DNA of 64,000 nt from Halogeometricum sp. S3BR5-2. Lineage in GTDB: Archaea; Halobacteriota; Halobacteria; Halobacteriales; Haloferacaceae. This document shows, piece after piece, positions 51,543-59,207 of the stretch. The position numbers and the translations under genes were made by a program. The stretch's first letter is position 1. Every line of letters begins with the position of its first letter. Where the stretch lies: the NCBI RefSeq assembly GCF_031624635.1, contig NZ_JAMQOQ010000001.1, positions 868,001 through 932,000 of the forward strand, in the 5' to 3' direction. Under the pieces are notes generated by a model. That model was not told the origin of the DNA, searched no databases, and was given only the letters and a program-made list of their open reading frames with translations.

Positions 51543-51764
51543 ATGCTGGAGACGCTCCGCGAGCACATCTTCCCCGTCACGTTCGTGCTCTACGGGGCGA
51601 TAGCGGTACTGAACTATCTCGACGGAGACATCTTCATGACCGTCGGGTGGGGCGTCGCGGCGGCGATAGCGGCGTCGCTGGTGTGGTACACGTATCTCTA
51701 CGACGAACCGGGTGAGGAGCGCGCCGAAGAGACCGAATCGGAGGAAGGAGCGGGCTCGAATTAA
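51543..51764 (+). CDS. Small two-span membrane protein
   Basis: The protein has 73 residues from the ATG at 51543. Hydrophobic stretches lie at about 9-27 and 30-52, followed by an acidic tail (DEPGEERAEETESEEGAGSN). The stop overlaps the stop of the convergent DUF420 gene by 3 bp. No family similarity is recognised. Convergence and acidic codon use support a real gene. Confidence 0.65.
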   Translation: MLETLREHIFPVTFVLYGAIAVLNYLDGDIFMTVGWGVAAAIAASLVWYTYLYDEPGEERAEETESEEGAGSN

Positions 51765-52387
51765 AGCGGTACCGCGACCAGCGCCGCCGTCGCGGACTCG
51801 ACGTACCGCCAGCCGTACACCTGATTCAGGAGGAGGTAGGTGACGACACCGAGGGTGAGCGACAGCAGCCACGACCCGGCGGCGATGCGGCCCACGCGGC
51901 GGTGCGGCGTCTGCGTTCGAAGTTCGGCGGGCGTGTGCGTCAGGCCGAGGACGAGGGCGTACAGGACGACGGGCACCGCGACGATGGAGAGGACGATGTG
52001 TATCGCCAGCATGGCGAGGTAGGGGTAGTAGACGAACGCCGGGCCGACGAACTCCTTGGTGCCGCCGCCGCCGATTTTGCTCAGGTACATCACGAGGAAG
52101 ACGAGGATGAGGGCGAAGGAGGTGACCATCGCGGCGGCGTGCTTGCGCACTTCGCCCGCGCGAATCCAGCGCCACCCGGCGGCGATGACGAGGACGTTGA
52201 GGGCGTTGACGGCGGCGATGGCGTCCGACAGCGTGTTCACCTGCGCCAAGGAGAGGTCCGGGAACACCTGGCCGGGCACCCACCCGAGGAACGTCCCGAC
52301 GACGAGGGCGTAGCCGACGACGGAGAGGACGGCCGTGACGGCCAGCGGATGCTCCTTCACCGCGTTGTCGGCGCTCGCAGTAGCCAT
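51761..52387 (-). CDS. DUF420-family membrane protein
   Basis: The protein has 208 residues with six hydrophobic helices. The DUF420 pattern includes LSDAIAAVNALNVLVIAAGWRWIRAGEVRKHAAAMVTSF, FVYYPYLAMLAIHIVLSIVAVPVVLYALVLG and H...RRVGRIAAGSWLLSLTLGVVTYLLL, with paired His residues. DUF420 proteins resemble the CtaG/CtaM-like assembly factors seen next to terminal oxidases; whether that is so here is inference, because no oxidase gene is adjacent. It is separate from G1P dehydrogenase and the structured repeat by 250 bp of non-coding DNA. Confidence 0.84.
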   Translation of the reverse strand: MATASADNAVKEHPLAVTAVLSVVGYALVVGTFLGWVPGQVFPDLSLAQVNTLSDAIAAVNALNVLVIAAGWRWIRAGEVRKHAAAMVTSFALILVFLVMYLSKIGGGGTKEFVGPAFVYYPYLAMLAIHIVLSIVAVPVVLYALVLGLTHTPAELRTQTPHRRVGRIAAGSWLLSLTLGVVTYLLLNQVYGWRYVESATAALVAVPL

Positions 52388-52531
52388 ATCGGGGGTTGGG
52401 AAGCGTCGCTATTCCGTCTTCGGATTCGGGGCGAGGTTTCGACCGGCGGTGCGGGCCGGGCGGAACGGTGCGGAGGCTGTGCGGTCCGGGGCGGCGCGGA
52501 GGTGGTTCGGAGCGGTAATCACTCGGTCGCT

Positions 52532-52635
52532 GTACCGCGAGCGAGGCCGAAGGCCGAGCCTCGCGGAACGTTTTTGGTCCAGCTTTTTGCAACGAGCGGG
52601 TCGCGGAGCGACCCCGAGTCAGCAAAAAGCTGGGG
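52532..52635 (+). repeat. Structured dispersed repeat, copy 2
   Basis: GTACCGCGAGCG...CTCGCGG forms hairpin 1. The core TTTTTGGTCCAGCTTTTTGC is identical to copy 1, and the inner hairpin is GGGTCGC-GGA-GCGACCC. The closing strand GCAAAAAGCTGG pairs perfectly with CCAGCTTTTTGC. It directly abuts the G1P dehydrogenase stop codon (52636). Confidence 0.85.
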
Positions 52636-53682
52636 TTAGATGACTCCGGTGAACGTCGCCGCCTCCCGGGCCGCCTCCTCGCTCACGCCGTCGCCGAGGA
52701 TGGTGTAGCGGTCGCGGATGGTGTGCGCCGTCGTCAGCGCCTCGATGACCGTCGCGTCGTCGATGTCGAGGCCGTCCGCCGTCGTCGGCGCGCCCACCTC
52801 GTCGAGGGCGTCGCGGATGTCGCGCCACTCGCCGTTCTCGCCGCTGTGGAGGTACTCGGTGAGGACGGACCCGACGCCGACTTGGTGGCCGTGGAGGGCG
52901 CGGCCGGGGACGAGGCGGTCGAGTTGGTGGCTGAACAGGTGCTCGGCGCCGGAGGCGGGGCGGGAGGTGCCCGCGATGGACATCGCCACCCCCGAGGAGA
53001 GCAGCGCCTTCACGACCACCCACGCGGACTCCTCGAGGCCGGGTTTGATGGACTCGGCGCTGCCGACGAGCATCTCGGCGGTCATCTGCGAGAGCGCGCC
53101 GCCGTACTCGGAGTACTCGACGTTCTTCAGGCGGTGGGCGAGTTGCCAGTCCTTCACCGCCGTGTAGTTCGAGATGATGTCGGCGCACCCGGCGGTGGTG
53201 AGTTCCCACGGCGCCTCCGCGAGGATGGCCGTGTCGGCGACGACGGCCAGGGGCGGGTCGGCGGCGACGGAGTGGCGCGTGTCTCCCTCGGGGATGGACG
53301 AGCGCCCGGAGACGATGCCGTCGTGGCTGGCGGCGGTCGGAACGGAGACGAACCCGCAGCCGAGTCGCTCGGAGGCCATCTTCGCGGTGTCGATGACCTT
53401 CCCGCCGCCGAGGGCGAGGAGGTAGCCCGCGTCGGCCGCCTCAGCGGCGTCGACGACGCGTTCGACCGTCTCGAAACTCGCCGTCTCGATGGTGACGGAG
53501 TCGGGGTCGTCGAACTGCCCGCGGACCGCGCCGCCGGCGACCCGGTCGGGGGCCGGACTCGTCACGAGGAACGGCCGCCCCGTGAGGTAGAGTTCGTCCA
53601 CCGCGTCCGCGAGGTCGTCGACGACGCCGTGGCCCATGAGGACGTTCCGCGGGAGCTTGATCCACGTCGACTTCTCGAACAT
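52636..53682 (-). CDS. egsA: NAD(P)-dependent glycerol-1-phosphate dehydrogenase
   Basis: The protein has 348 residues, the enzyme that makes sn-glycerol-1-phosphate for archaeal ether lipids. Nucleotide-binding GGGKVIDTAK, TAASHDGIVSG (zinc Asp region), SGAEHLFSHQLD and ALHGHQVGVG (zinc His) match archaeal G1PDH. Start and length are as expected (340-350). Its 3' end abuts structured repeat copy 2 with no spacer, so the repeat may serve as its transcription end or 3' UTR. It stands upstream of nothing related. Confidence 0.95.
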   Translation of the reverse strand: MFEKSTWIKLPRNVLMGHGVVDDLADAVDELYLTGRPFLVTSPAPDRVAGGAVRGQFDDPDSVTIETASFETVERVVDAAEAADAGYLLALGGGKVIDTAKMASERLGCGFVSVPTAASHDGIVSGRSSIPEGDTRHSVAADPPLAVVADTAILAEAPWELTTAGCADIISNYTAVKDWQLAHRLKNVEYSEYGGALSQMTAEMLVGSAESIKPGLEESAWVVVKALLSSGVAMSIAGTSRPASGAEHLFSHQLDRLVPGRALHGHQVGVGSVLTEYLHSGENGEWRDIRDALDEVGAPTTADGLDIDDATVIEALTTAHTIRDRYTILGDGVSEEAAREAATFTGVI

Positions 53683-53735
53683 GGTCGACCCTCCCGCGGG
53701 ACGGATGAAAGTGTTAGCGTTTCACGCTAGGCCGC

Positions 53736-54488
53736 TCACCCGAGGAACGCGCCGGCCGCCTGCGAGAGGAAGAGGACGCCGAACCCCGCGAGGACGAGGG
53801 CGCTCGCGCCGGCGACGACGGGGGCGAGCGACTCCACCCGTCGCTCGGCGCCGACGAGGGCGGCCGGAAAGCCCGTCACCCAGACGAGGATGCCGCCGAA
53901 GAAGCCGACGACGAGGGCGGGCGACCCCGTCTCGACGACGAGCAGGCCGGCCAGCGACCCGCCGACGTACGGCGTCTCCGCCAGCACGTCCAGCGTTCCG
54001 GGGTCCAACAGGCCGACGCCGATGGTGAGCCAGAACAGTATCTGGTAGGGGTTCGTCAGCGCGAGGACGAACGCCTTGGTGAACCCGGTGGCAGCCGTGC
54101 GGTCGGAGCCGGCCGAAACTGCGGCGTCGCCCCCCTCCTCGACGCCGGCGTCCGCGGGCCGGAACGACGACCGGACGTCCTGTGCGGCCCCGTAGGCGAA
54201 GTACAGCATCAGGACGCCGCCGACGCCGACCATCGCCGCGCGGAGCGTCGGGAACGCCTCGACGAAGGCGACGACGCCGAGGGCGGCGAGGACGAAGAAG
54301 ATGGCGTCGGCGGTCATCGCCCCGAGTCCGGCCTTGAACCCCGAGAGCCAGCCGTGGACGACGCTCTCCTCGGCGATGATGGCGTTCATCGGTCCCGGCG
54401 GGGCGGCCAGGGCGAGTCCGAAGACGACGCCCGCGAGGAGCGTCGCGACGACGTTCGTCACGTCAGTCTCCGGAACCGAGAGGCGCAT
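53736..54488 (-). CDS. LysE-family amino-acid exporter
   Basis: The protein has 250 residues with six hydrophobic helices. The N-terminal helix and following signature AAPPGPMNAIIAEESVVHGWLSGFKAGLGA, and the later FVLALTNPYQILFWL (NP-x-x-x-LFW), are LysE/RhtB marks. A hydrophilic loop (about 100-140) is rich in Gly and Asp. It exports an amino acid or a related compound; the substrate is not defined by sequence. It is adjacent to, but not overlapping, the GDT1 gene. Confidence 0.87.
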   Translation of the reverse strand: MRLSVPETDVTNVVATLLAGVVFGLALAAPPGPMNAIIAEESVVHGWLSGFKAGLGAMTADAIFFVLAALGVVAFVEAFPTLRAAMVGVGGVLMLYFAYGAAQDVRSSFRPADAGVEEGGDAAVSAGSDRTAATGFTKAFVLALTNPYQILFWLTIGVGLLDPGTLDVLAETPYVGGSLAGLLVVETGSPALVVGFFGGILVWVTGFPAALVGAERRVESLAPVVAGASALVLAGFGVLFLSQAAGAFLG

Positions 54489-54542
54489 AAATCAACCGAA
54501 ACGGCGCACTGCGCGGCGGTCCGGAGTCGGTTCGCCGCACTC

Positions 54543-55250
54543 TCACGCGATACCGAGAGCGCTCGTCGCGGCGCCGACGAACGCCTCCCAGACGGAGAAG
54601 CCCGTCACCATCGACAGCACCGTGTCCAGCCCGAAGAAGAGGAACAGGGCGGCGGAGGCGAAGTGCGCCTTCCGCACGTCGAAGCGGTGCGAGAACCTGT
54701 GGAAGAAGTAGGCGTTCGCGAGGCTCACCGGGATGATAGCGAGCATCTCGCCGGCCCAGATGGCGGAGGTGGCGCCGTACTCGACGGCCAGTCCGATGGT
54801 GACCAGTTGGGTCTTGTCGCCGAACTCGCCGGCGGCCATCATGGCGAAGATGGGGACGAACCCGCCGAACGACCCGGAGATGCGCTCGACGGGCGCCGGC
54901 AAGTCCACGCGCTCGGAGAGGTCCGCGAACCCGCCGTCCGTCTCCGCGGCGAGTTCCTCCTGCGTCTGCCCCTCGGCGGGCGCGGAGCGGTAGAGCAGCA
55001 CCGCGAACGTCAGGAACAGCGCCGCGGTGATCCCGTCGAGGACGAGGGGTGAGAGCGCGGCCCGGAGCGCCTGTCCGAACAGAATCTCCAGGGCCGTCCA
55101 CCCGGCGAATGCCGTGCCCGCCGCGGAGACGACGACGAGGGGATGATACCGGGTTGCGAGGGCGGCGATGATGAACTGCACCTTCTCGCCGGGCAGCACC
55201 GCTAGCTGGGTGACGAAGGCGATGACGAGGATTTCGAGGTAGCCGCTCAC
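54543..55250 (-). CDS. GDT1/TMEM165-family cation transporter, translationally coupled to a DtxR regulator
   Basis: The protein has 235 residues from a GTG at 55250. The start overlaps the upstream DtxR stop (GTGA). Six helices fall in two halves. The second half has the conserved cation motif GEFGDKTQ; the first half has LPGEKVQ where E-x-G-D-K is expected, so the two half-motifs are asymmetric. UPF0016/GDT1 proteins move Mn2+ or Ca2+ out of the cytoplasm. With the DtxR-like regulator next to it, Mn2+ homeostasis is the best guess. The long upstream frame in the same phase is an artefact. Confidence 0.88.
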   Translation of the reverse strand: MSGYLEILVIAFVTQLAVLPGEKVQFIIAALATRYHPLVVVSAAGTAFAGWTALEILFGQALRAALSPLVLDGITAALFLTFAVLLYRSAPAEGQTQEELAAETDGGFADLSERVDLPAPVERISGSFGGFVPIFAMMAAGEFGDKTQLVTIGLAVEYGATSAIWAGEMLAIIPVSLANAYFFHRFSHRFDVRKAHFASAALFLFFGLDTVLSMVTGFSVWEAFVGAATSALGIA

Positions 55251-55984
55251 GTCGTCGGCACCTCGCCGTTGGACCCGTCCGCGTCGTCGCCCGTCCCGTC
55301 CGGTTCGCCCTCGGCCGGGTCGGCCTCGAACGGGCGCACCCGGATGGACGCGGCGACGGAGTCGGGGAGGCTCTGCTCGTCGCCGCCCTCCGTTCGGACG
55401 GTCACCATCCCGAAGGGGGCCACGTCGACGACTTCGAGGCGCGTCCCCGGGAGCACGCCCGCCTCCTCCAGGTACTCGAGTTCCTCCTCGTCGCGGTCGC
55501 TGACGCGGGTGACGACCACCCTGTCGCCGACGACGTGGTCGCGCAGGGTGTCCACGTCCTCGCGTTCGATGGGCGCGAGGTCGGCCGTCGGGATGGGGTC
55601 GCCGTGGGGGTCGACCGTCGGGTTCCCGAGCACCTCCGCGACGCGGCGCTCGAACTCCTCGGAGATGTGGTGTTCGAGGGCGTCGGCCTCGTCGTGCACC
55701 TCGCTCCACGAGTAGTCGAGGTGCTCGGCGAGGTAGGCTTCGAGCAGGCGGTGGTGTCGGAGCACTTCCAGCGCCACCGTCTCGCCCTCCTCGGTCAACT
55801 CGACGCCCTTGTACTTCTCCCGGTCGAGGAGCCCCCGCTCTTCGAGTTTCCCGAGCATGCTCGTCACCGTGGGCGGCGTCTTCCCGAGGTACTCCGCGAC
55901 GGCGGAGGTGGCGACGGGCGCGCCCGACGTCGACTGAATCTGGTAGATGGCCTTCAGATAATCCTCCATCACGTCGCTCAACAT
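55247..55984 (-). CDS. DtxR/MntR-type metal-responsive regulator with C-terminal FeoA/SH3-like domain
   Basis: The protein has 245 residues. The winged helix (AVAEYLGKTPPTVTSMLGKLEERGLL, VELTEEGE), then the metal/dimer helices HHRLLEAYLAEHLDYSWSEVHDEADALEHHISEEFERRV, and an FeoA-like barrel (150-220: LPGTRLEVVDVAPFGMVTVRTEG). D101 stands where IdeR has Cys and MntR has Glu, favouring an Mn-type metal site (inference). An acidic tail follows. It is the first gene of the operon with the GDT1 transporter (3-bp overlap). A TTAGA-N4-TCTAA inverted repeat lies 9 bp before its ATG. Confidence 0.9.
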   Translation of the reverse strand: MLSDVMEDYLKAIYQIQSTSGAPVATSAVAEYLGKTPPTVTSMLGKLEERGLLDREKYKGVELTEEGETVALEVLRHHRLLEAYLAEHLDYSWSEVHDEADALEHHISEEFERRVAEVLGNPTVDPHGDPIPTADLAPIEREDVDTLRDHVVGDRVVVTRVSDRDEEELEYLEEAGVLPGTRLEVVDVAPFGMVTVRTEGGDEQSLPDSVAASIRVRPFEADPAEGEPDGTGDDADGSNGEVPTT

Positions 55985-55992
55985 GGGCGAAA

Positions 55993-56006
55993 TTAGACGA
56001 ATCTAA
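55993..56006 (-). promoter_or_regulatory. Inverted repeat, candidate DtxR/MntR operator (autoregulation)
   Basis: TTAGACGAATCTAA is a perfect 5-bp-arm palindrome (TTAGA-N4-TCTAA), 9 bp upstream of the regulator's ATG, in the core promoter. It is AT-rich amid GC-rich DNA. Its position and symmetry fit a dimeric winged-helix repressor site controlling the dtxR-GDT1 operon. Confidence 0.6.
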
Positions 56007-56068
56007 AGGAAAAGTCTGTCGGGTGAAATATCGCTCCGGCGCTCGGTCGTCCGGTCGCAGTCCCCCGC

Positions 56069-57241
56069 TCAGATGCCCTGTCCCATCAGGTGACTGCGCA
56101 GGACGTCGGCCGTCTTCGTCCCCGACTCGGTGTTGACGACGACGACGTCGTCGCTCCCCCCGAAGACGCCGTCCTCGGCGAGTCGCCACGCGGCGGCCAT
56201 CGCCGCCCCGCCCGCGGTGCCGACTTCGACGCCCGCCGTCTGCGCGGCGACGACGGCCGACTCGAGGATATCGTCGTCGTCGAGAGCGAGTACGTCGCCG
56301 CCGGCGGCCTCGACGGCGTCTATCGCCGCCTCGCCGCCCTTCGGGTCCGGAATCTCCAGTTCGCCGACGATGGTGTCCGGTTGCTCCCACTCGTCCACAT
56401 CGTCGCCGCGCTCGCGGGCGGCGTGGATGGGCGCGCACCCGGACGCCTGCGCGGCGTAGAGCGGCGGCACCTCGTCCAGCAGGCCGAGTTCGCGGAGTTC
56501 CCGGAAGCCCTCGAAGACGCCGGCGACGACTTCGCCGGTGCTGGCGGGGACGACGACGGCGTCCGGCGCCTCCCATCCGCGCGACTCGGCCACCTCGAAC
56601 GCGAGCGTCTTGACCCCGTCGTGGCGGTAGGGATTGTCGAACTCCTGGAGCGTGAACCACTCGGATTTCAACTGCTCGTGCAGGCCGTCCTCGGCGTCGG
56701 GGTAGCGGCCGCCGACCACGCGCATCTCGCCGCCGTGGACGTTCACCATCGCCTTGTTCGAGAACGGCGCGCGCGAGGGGACGAACGAGTACGACCGGAT
56801 GTCGGCCATGCTCGCGTACGACGCCGCCGACTGCCCGGCGTTGCCCGCCGAGGCGAGGGCGACCAACTCGGCGCCCGCCTCTCGCGCCGCGGTGACGGCG
56901 GGCGAGAGACCCCTGTCCAGAATCGTCCCCGTGGGATTGCGCCCCTCGTCCTTGATTCCGAGCGACCCGACGCCGAGTTCCTCGGCGAGTTCTTCGGAGT
57001 CAACCAGCGGCGTTCCGCCCTCCTTGGCCGTCAGCGGCGACTCGAAGGGGAGCAGGTCGGCGTAGCGCCACATCGTGTCCGTCGGCCGGTCCGAGAGGCC
57101 CCCGTCCGACCAGTCGACGGCGTCGTAGTCGTACGTCGGCACGAGGTGCGCGCCGGCGTCGCTCGCGCCCGTCGCGTCCGCGTCGTACCGCTCGCCCGTC
57201 TCGGCGCACTCCAGTCCGAGGAACGCATCGCTCGTGTCCAT
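56069..57241 (-). CDS. Threonine synthase-like PLP-family protein lacking the catalytic lysine
   Basis: The protein has 390 residues from the ATG at 57241 (MDTSDAFLGLECAETGERYD). It is clearly in the threonine synthase fold: GIKDEGRNPTGTI, the SAGNAGQSAASYA phosphate-binding loop, APFSNKAM and VPASTGEVVAG. The Schiff-base lysine, expected in the motif S-F-K-D-R-G, is absent: the sequence is T-I-L-D-R-G, with Leu108 (CTG codon, 56918-56920). It may be non-catalytic, may use another residue or substrate, or may represent a distinct enzyme. No other thr genes are nearby. Repeat copy 3 lies 40 bp upstream of the start. Confidence 0.85.
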   Translation of the reverse strand: MDTSDAFLGLECAETGERYDADATGASDAGAHLVPTYDYDAVDWSDGGLSDRPTDTMWRYADLLPFESPLTAKEGGTPLVDSEELAEELGVGSLGIKDEGRNPTGTILDRGLSPAVTAAREAGAELVALASAGNAGQSAASYASMADIRSYSFVPSRAPFSNKAMVNVHGGEMRVVGGRYPDAEDGLHEQLKSEWFTLQEFDNPYRHDGVKTLAFEVAESRGWEAPDAVVVPASTGEVVAGVFEGFRELRELGLLDEVPPLYAAQASGCAPIHAARERGDDVDEWEQPDTIVGELEIPDPKGGEAAIDAVEAAGGDVLALDDDDILESAVVAAQTAGVEVGTAGGAAMAAAWRLAEDGVFGGSDDVVVVNTESGTKTADVLRSHLMGQGI

Positions 57242-57280
57242 GTCGGTGGGTGGGAGGCGACGGACTAACCTCTGGTCATT

Positions 57281-57382
57281 CCCCTCCACCTTTTTGCTAA
57301 CTCGGGTCGCGCTTCGCGCGACCGCTCGTTGCAAAAAGCTGGACCAAAAAGAGTCCGCGACTCGCTCCGCTCGTCGCGGTAC
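57281..57382 (-). repeat. Structured dispersed repeat, copy 3
   Basis: Read on the minus strand it starts GTACCGCGACG, with hairpin 1 CCGCGAC...GTCGCGG (compensated relative to copies 1 and 2). The core CTTTTTGGTCCAGCTTTTTGC, inner hairpin GGTCGCGC-GAA-GCGCGACC and closing strand GCAAAAAGGTGG follow. Unlike copies 1 and 2 it lies at the 5' side of a gene, between the threonine-synthase-like gene and the low-GC island. Confidence 0.85.
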
Positions 57383-57414
57383 AATTACTCGCAGGTTAGA
57401 TCGAGTGACAGCAT

Positions 57415-57681
57415 TTGGATAACTACACCGAGAAGTGCTCAGAACAAGGGAGCTACGAATCGTTGGAGGAAATGATACTTGGTTGCACAAAACATCGTAC
57501 ACTGCAGGATATGGTCTCCGAGAAGACGAAACTAATCGCCCTTGCACTTCTAACTGGATACCTATTCAGAGCAGCTGACCCCCAAGAGCCGTTTTCACCC
57601 ATCTGGTTGGGGCTTCTCTTCGGCTGTTTGCTCAGTGGTGTGTTTCTTATCCGAGTTCTTCGGCAGTACCAGCCTACGTGA
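57415..57681 (+). CDS. Small low-GC membrane protein, start uncertain
   Basis: The frame has 88 codons from a TTG at 57415; ATG codons at 57472 and 57511 give 69 and 56 residues. The frame is closed upstream by a TGA at 57406. The core is a two-span hydrophobic protein (LIALALLTGYLF and IWLGLLFGCLLSGVFLIRVL) with a basic end. Base composition is about 47% G+C over 57421-57540 by hand count, far below neighbouring genes. Codon use is correspondingly A/T-ending, so this is probably acquired DNA. No homologue is recognised. Confidence 0.55.
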   Translation: MDNYTEKCSEQGSYESLEEMILGCTKHRTLQDMVSEKTKLIALALLTGYLFRAADPQEPFSPIWLGLLFGCLLSGVFLIRVLRQYQPT

Positions 57682-57849
57682 ATGACATCTCCACATGCGC
57701 TACTGAGCAGACGAGTCACAATCGACCACGGTGTAAACAAACCGTGCGTCAGTCGAGAGAGAAATCGGTGCAGTCCGGCACGGTAATCGACCGCCCGTCC
57801 CCCTCCCGAACCCCGCGCCTCTTTGTGCCCGCCGTTCCACCGACTCCGT

Positions 57850-59166
57850 ATGGACGGAGAAACCGTCGTCGTCGCCGGCGCGGGCCTCGCGGGCCTCGTC
57901 GCGGCGCGACACCTCGCCGAGGCCGGAGCGGACGTGACCGTGTTCGAGCGACGACCCGAGGTCGGCGGCCGAGTCCGGTCGCGGGAGCGCGACGGCTTCA
58001 CCTTCGACCGCGGGTTCCAGGTGCTGTTCACGGGCTACCCCGCCGTGCGGCGCGAACTCGACCTCGACGCGTTGGACATGCGCTACTTCTCGCCCGGGGC
58101 GGTCATCGCCCGGCCGGGGAAGCGTTCGACCCTCTCGGACCCCGTCCGCGACCCGCGGGCGACGCTGTCGACGCTCCTGAACGACGAGGTGACCGTCACC
58201 GACAAACTCCGGACGCTCCTGCTCCGCCAGCACGTCGCCTCCCAGTCCGAAGACGGGATTTTCGCCGCCGAGGACGACTCGATTCGGGCGTACCTCGACG
58301 AGTGGGGCTTTTCGGAGGGCTACATCGAGAACTTCGTCGCGCCGTTCTACGGCGGAATCACGCTGGACCGGTCGCTGTCGACCTCCAAGCGCGTCTTCGA
58401 GTACACGTTCAAGGCGATGAGCGAGGGCGAAATCGGCCTCCCGGCCGACGGCATGGGCGCGGTCACCGACCAGTTGGCCGCGAAGGCGCGCGCCGCCGGC
58501 GCGGAGATAGTCACCGACGCCGGAGTCGAGTCCATCGACGACGAGACGCGCGACGACGAGGAACCGGTCGACTACGGCTACGCCCACCCCGTGACCGTCA
58601 CCGCCGGCGGGGAGGACGTTGAGGCCGACCGGGTGGTCGTCGCCACCGACCCGAAGGAGGCGCGGCGACTGACCGACGTGGAACTGATTCCGACCGAGGC
58701 GCGGAGTTCCGTCACGCAGTACTACCGTCTGCCGAAGCGTGAGAAACTGGGCACGCGGAAGAAGATACTGCTCAACGCCGGGGACGATTCGCCGAACATC
58801 GTCGTGCCCGTGAGCGACGTGGCGCCCGAGTACGCCCCCGACGGCGACGACGAGTTGCTGTGCGCGACGTTCCTCGGGTCGGCGGCGCTGGACCGCGACG
58901 CCTCCGACCTGCTCGAAGCGACGCGGGACGCCCTCGAATCGTGGTACGAGAGCGATTTCCCGGCCCTGGAGTCGCTGCACACCGAGCGCGTCGAGTTCGC
59001 CCAGTTCGCCCAACCACCCGGAATCCACGACGCCCTGCCGGACCACATCGCCCCCCGCGGCCGGACGTACCTCGCGGGCGAGTACACCGCGTGGTCGTCG
59101 ATTCAGGGGGCGATGCGGAGCGGACGCGAGGCCGCCGAGAAGGTCCGCGCCGACGCCGAGCGGTAG
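57850..59166 (+). CDS. FAD/NAD(P)-dependent oxidoreductase (phytoene-desaturase/amine-oxidase-like)
   Basis: The protein has 438 residues from the ATG at 57850 (MDGETVVVAGAGLAGLVAARHLAE). The FAD-binding GxGxxG sits in the first strand and the second loop is VTVFERRPEVGGRVRSRERDGFTFDRGFQV, as in phytoene desaturase/protoporphyrinogen oxidase-like enzymes. RVFEYTFKAMSEGEIGLPADGMGAV follows, and the C-terminal FAD contact is YLAGEYTAWSSIQGAMRSGREAA. The substrate is uncertain, perhaps a carotenoid, quinone or amine; no carotenoid genes are adjacent. It is divergent from the threonine-synthase-like gene. Confidence 0.86.
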   Translation: MDGETVVVAGAGLAGLVAARHLAEAGADVTVFERRPEVGGRVRSRERDGFTFDRGFQVLFTGYPAVRRELDLDALDMRYFSPGAVIARPGKRSTLSDPVRDPRATLSTLLNDEVTVTDKLRTLLLRQHVASQSEDGIFAAEDDSIRAYLDEWGFSEGYIENFVAPFYGGITLDRSLSTSKRVFEYTFKAMSEGEIGLPADGMGAVTDQLAAKARAAGAEIVTDAGVESIDDETRDDEEPVDYGYAHPVTVTAGGEDVEADRVVVATDPKEARRLTDVELIPTEARSSVTQYYRLPKREKLGTRKKILLNAGDDSPNIVVPVSDVAPEYAPDGDDELLCATFLGSAALDRDASDLLEATRDALESWYESDFPALESLHTERVEFAQFAQPPGIHDALPDHIAPRGRTYLAGEYTAWSSIQGAMRSGREAAEKVRADAER

Positions 59167-59207
59167 TCGCACGCCGGACCGGCGACCAGCCGGACCGTCC
59201 GCCGCCC

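Noticed and set aside
53101..53125. TACTCGGAGTACTCG near G1P dehydrogenase as a second TrmB site
   Set aside because: The spacing between TACT and GAGTA is only two bases, and it lies inside a coding region, so it does not match the N7/8 motif.
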